The notes beneath the pieces are model-generated. The model ran no database searches. It saw nothing but the letters and a program-made list of their open reading frames with translations, and was not told the DNA's origin. From Bacillus sp. FJAT-29814 (GTDB lineage: Bacteria; Bacillota; Bacilli; Bacillales; Cytobacillaceae), in the NCBI RefSeq assembly GCF_001510715.1, contig NZ_LMTJ01000002.1:693706-757705 (forward strand): a stretch of 64,000 nucleotides of DNA. The letters run 5' to 3'. Both the position numbers and the translations under genes were made by a program. Shown here piece after piece: positions 34,473-41,900 of the stretch; the first letter of the stretch is position 1, and the number at the start of each line of letters is the position of its first letter.

Positions 34473-35183
34473 TTAGGAAAATTCACGGAACTCTTTTGGT
34501 GTCATTCCGGTTTCTTGCTTAAACACCGTCATAAAGTGCTTCGGACTTTTATAACCCGAAAGCTGTGCCACCTCATAAACTTTTAAATTCGTATCTTTTA
34601 ACAATTTCTTGGCCCTTTTTAAACGTTCTTCCGTTATGTATTCCGTAAAGTTCGTGCCTAATTCCGACTTAAATAATTGACCAACATACTGGGGATTTAA
34701 ATAAACATGCTCCGCAATATGTCCTAATGTAATTTCACGGCTTAAATTTTCGTCGATAAATTTCAGGATGTCTTGAAACTTTCGGGAAACAGGGATCCGG
34801 TTTTCTTCCTCGGTTTCCTTAAAGATGTTTGAAATGGCCTGTGACAGTTCAATCCGGTTTATTGGCTTTAAAAGATAATCCGTTATTCCATAACGCATGG
34901 CCGTTCTCGCGTACTCAAAGTCGCTATGACCGCTTAATATAATAATCGGAACATCTTTGGATATTTGTCTTACCTTCGAAATAAAGGTAAGGCCATCCAT
35001 CCCTCCCATACGGATGTCCGTTACAATTAAATGCGGAATTCGCCGGTGAATCATGACCATTCCTTCCTCCCCGCTTTTAGCCTCCAATACTTGAAAACCG
35101 CCCATGCCTTGTTCAAGTAAAACTTTCAAACCTTGCCTGATAATGGCCTCGTCTTCAACAACTAATATTTCTTTCATTTTCAT
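34473..35183 (-). CDS. YesN-type response regulator with AraC DNA-binding domain
   Basis: 236 residues. An N-terminal receiver domain has phospho-acceptor Asp 56 in LIVTDIRMGG, plus DE at 11-12 and the Lys of LLKPI. A C-terminal AraC-type double helix-turn-helix (about 140-236) ends in YKSPKHFMTVFKQETGMTPKE. Partner of the overlapping kinase gene. YesM/YesN pairs typically control neighbouring polysaccharide-uptake operons, so the ABC locus immediately downstream is the expected target. Confidence 0.9.
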   Translation of the reverse strand: MKMKEILVVEDEAIIRQGLKVLLEQGMGGFQVLEAKSGEEGMVMIHRRIPHLIVTDIRMGGMDGLTFISKVRQISKDVPIIILSGHSDFEYARTAMRYGITDYLLKPINRIELSQAISNIFKETEEENRIPVSRKFQDILKFIDENLSREITLGHIAEHVYLNPQYVGQLFKSELGTNFTEYITEERLKRAKKLLKDTNLKVYEVAQLSGYKSPKHFMTVFKQETGMTPKEFREFS

Positions 35184-36987
35184 AGGCCCCCCTTCGTTGG
35201 ATCGGTATTTTCAGCAAGATAGAAAATCCATTGTGTTCTTGGCTTGCTATCTCAATTCCGTACTCTTTTCCATAAAGCAGTTGAATTCTTTCATGAACAT
35301 TTGGCAAAGCAATCCCGGTATGATTTCGGTTTGGCTTGGTTTGTCCTGTCTCCAATGTCTGCTTTAGCGCTTTCAACCTTTCAATGGGAACCCCCTTGCC
35401 GTTATCATGAATGACAATCTCGAGGAGTTCATTCTTACTGGCTGCTTTAATCACGATGAGGCCTCCCTGTCCAAATAGCCCATGGATAATGGCGTTCTCA
35501 ACAAGCGGCTGTAATACCAGTTTAGGAATAAGGACATCATGTAAGACCGGCTCAATCTCTTCTTCATATTGAAGATTCTCCCCCATCCTAACTTTCTGTA
35601 TGGCTATATACGATTGAATAAAAGACAATTCTTCCTTTAAGGTTACGATTTTAGAAGAATTATCAATGGTGTATCGCAGTAATCTGCCGAGCGAAGACAC
35701 CATATCGGAAACCTCCAGATTTCCCTTTGTGACGGCAAGCATATTAATGGTCTCTAATGTGTTGTAAAGGAAATGAGGATTCATTTGACTTTGCAGTGCT
35801 TTAATCTCCGCTTCCTTCTCCCGCAGCCCTGTCTCGTATACTTCTGAAACCAGACGGTCAATTTCATTGATCATATGATTAAAGCCTTTTCCAAGCTGTC
35901 CAATTTCATCATATCCTTGAAAAGAAACCCTTTGAGACAAATTCCCTTTTTCAACATTTTCCATCGCTTTTCTTAATTTATAAATGGACCCTACCATAGG
36001 CTTGGAAAGCATAAATCCTAGCAGCATAGAAATGATAATCCCTAGTAAGACAACAACGATCACCACTTTACGGAGATGGTTTACCTCACTTAATACCGTG
36101 GCGCTTGGCGTTAACATAATGGTTTTTACACCTGAATAGGATGACTCGTTATATACAACCAAATAGTCAGTATGATTAATTGAAAAGTTCATATGTTGAT
36201 GTTCTTTGAATCTGTTAATCTCAGTCAAAATGGAGTCTCCGATCATTTCGTCTTTTGCCTTTGGGTAAATGAATTGATTTTCATTGTTTAAAATAAAAAT
36301 ACGACTCGCTAAATTGGTTCTGCTTAAAATATCCTGAATTAACTCTTGCTTTAAATCAATTATTATAATTCCCAGAGGTTTATACGATTCCGGGTCCCTA
36401 ATCAGCCTGGCAACGGAAAAAACAGTAACATCTTTGCGTAAATAATAATTGGGTTGATGGAGGGGAAGAAGCACCCACTCTCCGTCAGCTTTATTAATTT
36501 TCTTCAGCCATTCACTATTACGATCAAATACTTTTAGCATGACGGTATTTGAATCTAAATTACTAAAAATGGTTCCATCATTAGCCATGATATGAATACC
36601 TTTAATTTCATTTCTCATATGTATTAAACTAGAAATATACCGCCATAACGTTATTCGTTCATTTGCCGGTGGAAACATGGTTTTATCACTCGGGATTTGA
36701 TGGTTTTCTAGAATATCCATTACTTCTTGATTATAGAGCGGAGACAATGAAATGATTTGCATTTCCTTCAGATATCGGTCTAAATTTCGATTGATTTGGT
36801 CCGCCAATTGGACTTGATATTCCTCCGTACGTTCCCGGCTCGACTTCGCCACTTGATAATATGTAATACTTCCAAGAAGGGTTGCGGTGGTCAAAATAAG
36901 AAGGGAGAAAATCAGAACCAGTTTAACCCGATACGGAAGTGATAATAATGCTCTTTTGATTCTTTGCTTAATTGGCAATATGTCCAT
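35155..36987 (-). CDS. YesM-type sensor histidine kinase
   Basis: From ATG 36987 (AAGGGG six bases upstream) this is a 610-residue kinase. Two membrane helices (about 27-49 and 300-320) enclose an extracellular dCache-like sensor domain. A HAMP domain follows (about 320-375), then the His-kinase block QMNPHFLYNTLETINM and the ATPase motifs LQPLVENAIIHG and IVIHDNGKGVP. It overlaps the regulator gene by 29 bp. The sensor probably reads an extracellular sugar or the loaded binding protein. Confidence 0.9.
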   Translation of the reverse strand: MDILPIKQRIKRALLSLPYRVKLVLIFSLLILTTATLLGSITYYQVAKSSRERTEEYQVQLADQINRNLDRYLKEMQIISLSPLYNQEVMDILENHQIPSDKTMFPPANERITLWRYISSLIHMRNEIKGIHIMANDGTIFSNLDSNTVMLKVFDRNSEWLKKINKADGEWVLLPLHQPNYYLRKDVTVFSVARLIRDPESYKPLGIIIIDLKQELIQDILSRTNLASRIFILNNENQFIYPKAKDEMIGDSILTEINRFKEHQHMNFSINHTDYLVVYNESSYSGVKTIMLTPSATVLSEVNHLRKVVIVVVLLGIIISMLLGFMLSKPMVGSIYKLRKAMENVEKGNLSQRVSFQGYDEIGQLGKGFNHMINEIDRLVSEVYETGLREKEAEIKALQSQMNPHFLYNTLETINMLAVTKGNLEVSDMVSSLGRLLRYTIDNSSKIVTLKEELSFIQSYIAIQKVRMGENLQYEEEIEPVLHDVLIPKLVLQPLVENAIIHGLFGQGGLIVIKAASKNELLEIVIHDNGKGVPIERLKALKQTLETGQTKPNRNHTGIALPNVHERIQLLYGKEYGIEIASQEHNGFSILLKIPIQRRGAYENERNISC

Positions 36988-37059
36988 CAAAATCCCCTTC
37001 ACTCATTGAATTTCTTACTTTTCTTTCTACAGATCCCTTCCAAACTCCTTCCTACCCCT

Positions 37060-37110
37060 CGACAACTACCGGTAGTTATCTATTAAAAAAGTGCCTGGCA
37101 CAACTCAAAT
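37060..37110. repeat. Partial family A repeat with 14-bp palindrome
   Basis: AACTACCGGTAGTT at 37064-37077 is a perfect palindrome. It is followed by AAAAAAGTGCCTGGCAC, the family A lead. It lies upstream of the kinase gene, so an operator role is also possible. Confidence 0.45.
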
Positions 37111-37166
37111 AACTTCCCGATGGGGTAGATTCAGAATTCATGACATTCCGCTGCCACAAAAAAATA

Positions 37167-37192
37167 AAAAACCACCAGTTATCTGATGGTTT
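37167..37192 (-). terminator. Terminator of the dacB-like gene
   Basis: AAACCACCAG pairs with CTGATGGTTT (37168-37191). The reverse strand continues into a T-rich run. The same hairpin is present at 26832-26855. Confidence 0.8.
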
Positions 37193-37216
37193 GACAATCC
37201 GTCATTTTGATTGGAC

Positions 37217-38614
37217 CTACCATTGAGCAAGCAATTCAATCAACTGATCCTGTATTTCAGGTCCTTCTTCTTCGTCTAATAAGTTGTTCAGCATGATTGA
37301 AAAAATCAACCGCTTCCCTGACTCTGTTTGCATGTAGCCCGAAAGCGTGCTAACCCCGAAAATCGTTCCAGTTTTAGCGTGAACAGTTAAATCAGCAAGG
37401 CGTTCCCTCAATGTGCCTCCAACCATTCGTTCTATTTGACCACCGATGGGCAGACTGTGATAAAAGGATTCAAACCATGCTTTAGACTGTACGTTGAATA
37501 ATAGATTGGTCAATTGATTCGGTGGAATTAAAGTCACAGACGAAAGTCCTGATCCATCCCGGAGCAGAACCGCAGCTGGATCGACACCGAACTTAGCCAC
37601 CTCTGTTAACAACACGTCCATTCCCGCCTCCCAGCTGCCTTCCCCTTTTACCTGCTTCCCCATTTCTTTTACTAATATTTCTGCATGGCCATTGTTGCTT
37701 AGTTTCATGAATGGGATGAGAAGCTCAGCAAGCGGTATGGATGTATGATGGATCAATCGTCTTGCGTGTTCAGGTACGCAGCCGATTTCCTTCCTGCCGT
37801 TTATTCTGATGCCAGCCTGTGTTAGTTTTTCAGCAAATACTTGTAATACGTACTTAGTCGGCTCCCAAACGGCAATCCATTCTTTGATTGGTTCCGTTCC
37901 CACTGCCAGCTTTCCGTTAATTACAATTGTATTATCCCCGTGGCGGCGAACGACCTTCAATTCCGTTTCCTCTGCTTCCTCTTCTACTGTAATCGCATGA
38001 TTTTCAATTTGGACATAAGCAGTATCAGGAAACACAGAGACATGGGTTGCTTCACCGTCTGCTGTTCCCGGCCTCACTTCTATCATAACAGTCCCCGCAT
38101 CAAAATCGGCATTTGGCGAAAGCGTCAAGGCAGACACCTGCGCACCGTAATAGAAATGTTCATCATCCCACATCATATCCGGTGACAAGCGTACATCATC
38201 ATACCACACGTCATCCGCAATCACATCGCCAGAAATGGACCGAATACCATAGAGATTGTATATTTGATCTGCAAATTGATCCAAATCTTTTGGGAGAAGC
38301 GTCGGGTCGCCCATTCCTTTGATGTACAGATTCCCTTGTAGTTCATGATTGAGGATTTCGCCATCGATCCATATTTCAGTCGTAAACACATAATCCTTCC
38401 CCAACGTGTCCAAAGCAGCAGCGGCTGTCAATAATTTCATATTGGAAGCCGGATGCAGCCTTGTACCCGCATTGTGATGATAGAGATTATTGCCGGTTTC
38501 ATCCTCACAAACATTGACGCCTATTAGTGCACCTAGCAGTTTTGGATGCTCCGATATAAAATGATCCAGTTTATACTTCCAATCTACTTTCTGTACATGG
38601 TTTGATATCTCCAT
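37217..38614 (-). CDS. dacB: D-alanyl-D-alanine carboxypeptidase/endopeptidase (PBP4, S13 family)
   Basis: 465 residues with the three penicillin-binding motifs: SNMK (57-60) in LHPASNMKLLTAA, SNNG in MKLSNNGHAEILV, and KTG in VHAKTGTIFGVS. The long insert between the first two motifs is typical of the S13/PBP4 type. Family members cleave D-Ala-D-Ala bonds in peptidoglycan. Oddly, no hydrophobic signal peptide is visible at the N-terminus (MEISNHVQKVDWKYKL). A cytoplasmic or non-classically exported role, or an undetected upstream start, must be considered. The 3' end is duplicated 10 kb away. Confidence 0.85.
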   Translation of the reverse strand: MEISNHVQKVDWKYKLDHFISEHPKLLGALIGVNVCEDETGNNLYHHNAGTRLHPASNMKLLTAAAALDTLGKDYVFTTEIWIDGEILNHELQGNLYIKGMGDPTLLPKDLDQFADQIYNLYGIRSISGDVIADDVWYDDVRLSPDMMWDDEHFYYGAQVSALTLSPNADFDAGTVMIEVRPGTADGEATHVSVFPDTAYVQIENHAITVEEEAEETELKVVRRHGDNTIVINGKLAVGTEPIKEWIAVWEPTKYVLQVFAEKLTQAGIRINGRKEIGCVPEHARRLIHHTSIPLAELLIPFMKLSNNGHAEILVKEMGKQVKGEGSWEAGMDVLLTEVAKFGVDPAAVLLRDGSGLSSVTLIPPNQLTNLLFNVQSKAWFESFYHSLPIGGQIERMVGGTLRERLADLTVHAKTGTIFGVSTLSGYMQTESGKRLIFSIMLNNLLDEEEGPEIQDQLIELLAQW

Positions 38615-38885
38615 ACCCTATTTCCCCCTGCGCTTACGTCACGTTTTTTTATTTGGTAGAATTCAGACATTTAAATTATCCCATATTTGTAGTAGGTCAG
38701 GTGGTTTAATTTTAAAAATATACTGAAAAATGGGTATATTTATCTTCCTTATTAAAACCGTATATTCACTTCTTTTATTCAAGCTTCAACATGCAAAGAC
38801 AGGAAGCCGGACGTACATTAAATGGTTAAGCAGCAGAGGGAAAATCATTTCATTGACCCCATAAAAATCTCGATACCTCAATTAT
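38615..38885. other. Intergenic region upstream of dacB
   Basis: AT-rich; no gene, promoter or repeat that I can support apart from the dacB ribosome site near 38622-38636. Confidence 0.5.
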
Positions 38886-38937
38886 ACAAAAAAGACTGCC
38901 GGCAAACCCGAAGCTTTTCGAATTTGTCGACAGTCTG
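38886..38937 (-). terminator. Terminator of the giant secreted-protein gene
   Basis: AGACTG (38893-38898) with CAGTCT (38931-38936) closes an extended stem including CGGCAAA/TTTGTCG. The reverse strand then runs into TTTTTTG. A second hairpin, AAGGCTC / GAGCCTT, lies at 38938-38970. Confidence 0.75.
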
Positions 38938-38998
38938 AAGGCTCAAAAGCTTACCGCTTTCGAGCCTTTTCTTGATAGACAGCCTAATTTCATTTACC

Positions 38999-41900
38999 TT
39001 ATTTTTTTATATTTACTTTTGTAACTGAGCTTATATTGCCAGCCTGATCCTCCGCGTAGACAGAAAGTTCATTCTTGGCTTCTTGCTTAGCAATTTCAAC
39101 TGAGAATCGGCCTTTTTTATCTGCTACGGCGCTGCCGAGTATTTTGTTGCCATCTTTCACCACTACGATCGTACCAGCCTCTGCTTCACCTGTTACCTTT
39201 GTCGTATCAGCAGTTATTTTATCCACTTTAGGTTTTTTTGGTGCTGTTTTATCAATCGTAAATTGTATTGTTGTTACATTTCCTGCTTCGTCTGTTACTA
39301 CTAATGTATAACTTCCTTCTGCAGTGACCTTCGTTCCGCTTGCAAACTTTTTACCATCTAATTTTGCTGTACCTTCATTAAAGGAAATCGTGACATTATA
39401 ATTATAGAAACGATTGTTTTCTACTCCACTAACAATTGGTGCTGTTGTGTCTGTTTCTATTGGATCAGCCCCTGATGCTTGTGTACCGATTAATTCTCTA
39501 GTATCTCTTACACGTATCCGCGTTCCTTGGGCAAATTCACCTGAAAGTCCAACGGCTTCTAATGTATCACCCTTTGCGAGAACGGGTACAGGAACATTAC
39601 TTTGGTTCACAATGTAGCCATCCGTAAACACTAACACATCTCCAGAACCATCATTAATAACATAAGAATTTTCATCAAACTTCGATACTACCGTTCCTTT
39701 TACCTTCACGAGAAGTCCTTGGTTGGCAGCAGATGTTGCTTCACCAGTTGGAACTACTTTTGGTTCAAGAGGTTCACCAGTACCGATTTTAATAACATCT
39801 TTAGAGAAACTTGTAAACTCTAATTCTTTGTTATTATCAAATGTCTTAATGTGGCCATAAACACGTACTTTATCTCCTGGTTTTAAAGAACCATCTGGAA
39901 CTTCTTGGAATGCCATGATACCGCCAGTTTCCTCCTGTAAATTGAAAGCATCAAAGAAAACGCCTGCTCCAGTAGTAACCGTACCTTCTACAACAACATC
40001 TGTATCATCCGCTAGTTTTCTAACATCTTCAATCTTAGAAACCTTAGCTTCACGATGTGCTAACCAGTTTACTGCATTTATTGTAAGTTCATCATTTCCT
40101 TTAGGTTCAAAGGATTCATCCATTTGTTTGTCATTAAAGATGTTCATACCAGAAACAATAATTCGCCCATTATCAATTTCCTCTGATGCGATTAACGGAA
40201 TGGCTGATCCGCCCGTCTCATCGGAAACTGCATCATACGTATATCCATCTTTAATATTTCCTTGGTAGGTCGTTTCATTTCCTTTCGCAAGGATTGTAAC
40301 CGTACCGCTTTCTGTTAGCGGCTGATTATTATCCCCAGACAAGCTCGTTCCGCTATAGTAATCGACAAACGATACGCGGTCCGTAATATAATTGGAAACT
40401 AATCCTGGATGGACTCTGACTGCATAAGGGCTTACCTTTGGATCACTCCAGAAGTTTCCGGCTTTACTATCATCAAATACCCCATCGTTGCCTATTCGGA
40501 TAGCTGAGCCAATATCTGTTAACAATCCATTATTAATAGTAGGGTTTGTACTGTTATTGCTTTTTCCAGCCATTAATAAGGAACCGCCATTTTTCACAAA
40601 CTTGGCTACTGCAGCATTTTCATCAGCAGTAAGTGCTGTTCTTGCATGTGTTAGTACTAATACTTTTACAGTACTTAATACTTCATCAGTAAGTGCTGCT
40701 TTATTTTCCGTTACAGTGTATCCTTCTTTTTGAAGCATAAGTGTAAAAGCTTTTAAGTTATCCTTATACGATCCACTGTCAGCACTTGTATTTTCGTTGC
40801 CGTGAGCAGCATCGATTAATACATTAATTCCAAGTGGTTCTTTAATTTTTACCGGTAATGTATATTTCACATCACCGATATCAAGACCATCAGTAGACGT
40901 TACAATCACAATTAGCTGATGATCGCCTTTTATCGGGCTAGTCCATGTAGCTGTTGCTGTTGCTGAGCCCTTCGTTAAAATAGATGAAATGTTATTTGTT
41001 CCGATAAAATTATCAGATTTCACTTCATCATAGTAGAAGTCTACCTTTAGGTTTTTAATGGCTTCCGTACCGTTATTGGCAACCGTTGCCGTTAATTTAG
41101 AAGGATTGCCTCCAATAATAACGCCACCATCAATATTAATATCGTTCACTTTTACATCGACAGATTCTTCTTTTGACCAGATTGGTGAAGAATAAATTCG
41201 TTCGCCATCCATTTGTGTAACTTTAACGACAAACCATTGCTGGCCGCCTTCTACCGTGTAGGATGGGTTCCATGTGAAGTCTTTTTCCATAGGAGAAATC
41301 GAATCCACTATTTTTCCACCGTTTGAAATCAATTCTACTTTTGCAATTCGATCATCTGATTTGTAAGCAGTCGGAAGATATTTATAGTCGCTATCATTAT
41401 GTGCTTCGGCTACAAGGTCGCTTCCTTTAATGTCAAATTTTAATGTTTTGCTATCAACTGTGGAACCCATATAGTATCCGTTCGCTAAAACATCCAGCGT
41501 GAAGTTTGGATCTTCTTCCATGTACACACGCATATTACGCATTGAATGAAGAAGGGATTCTTGTGAAAGATCGTCTGCAACGATAACAGTACGAGCATTT
41601 ACTTGGCCCCAGGTTCCTTCATGATTGTCTTCACCATAAGTTGGAGCAACATGCCATCCTAAATCTAATGCCGAGAAGAATTTACCTTCAGCATTTGCAT
41701 AGCCATAATGGCCAGAACCATTTCCAACCTCTAACATCGTAAATAATTTATCTACGTCTTTATTGTATGGTTTAAAGCTGTTAAAAGCATTTGCAGACAT
41801 ATCTGGGTGGTTAAATTGGCCAACGATATAATCGTAAGTCATTACCCATGCATAATACTGACTTAAATCTTGGTACTGCTTACCATTAATATTTCGGTCG

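Larger units (their letters stand above)
26831..37351. mobile_element. Candidate genomic island bracketed by dacB 3'-end direct repeats
   Basis: The segment between the two dacB 3'-end copies holds the zinc-ribbon gene and the complete DUF4127/FAD/ABC-sugar/two-component locus. Recombination between the repeats would excise about 10.3 kb and leave one intact dacB. Integrated elements often attach at gene 3' ends and restore them. No integrase or transposase gene was found inside, so a simple duplication event is the main alternative. Confidence 0.45.
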
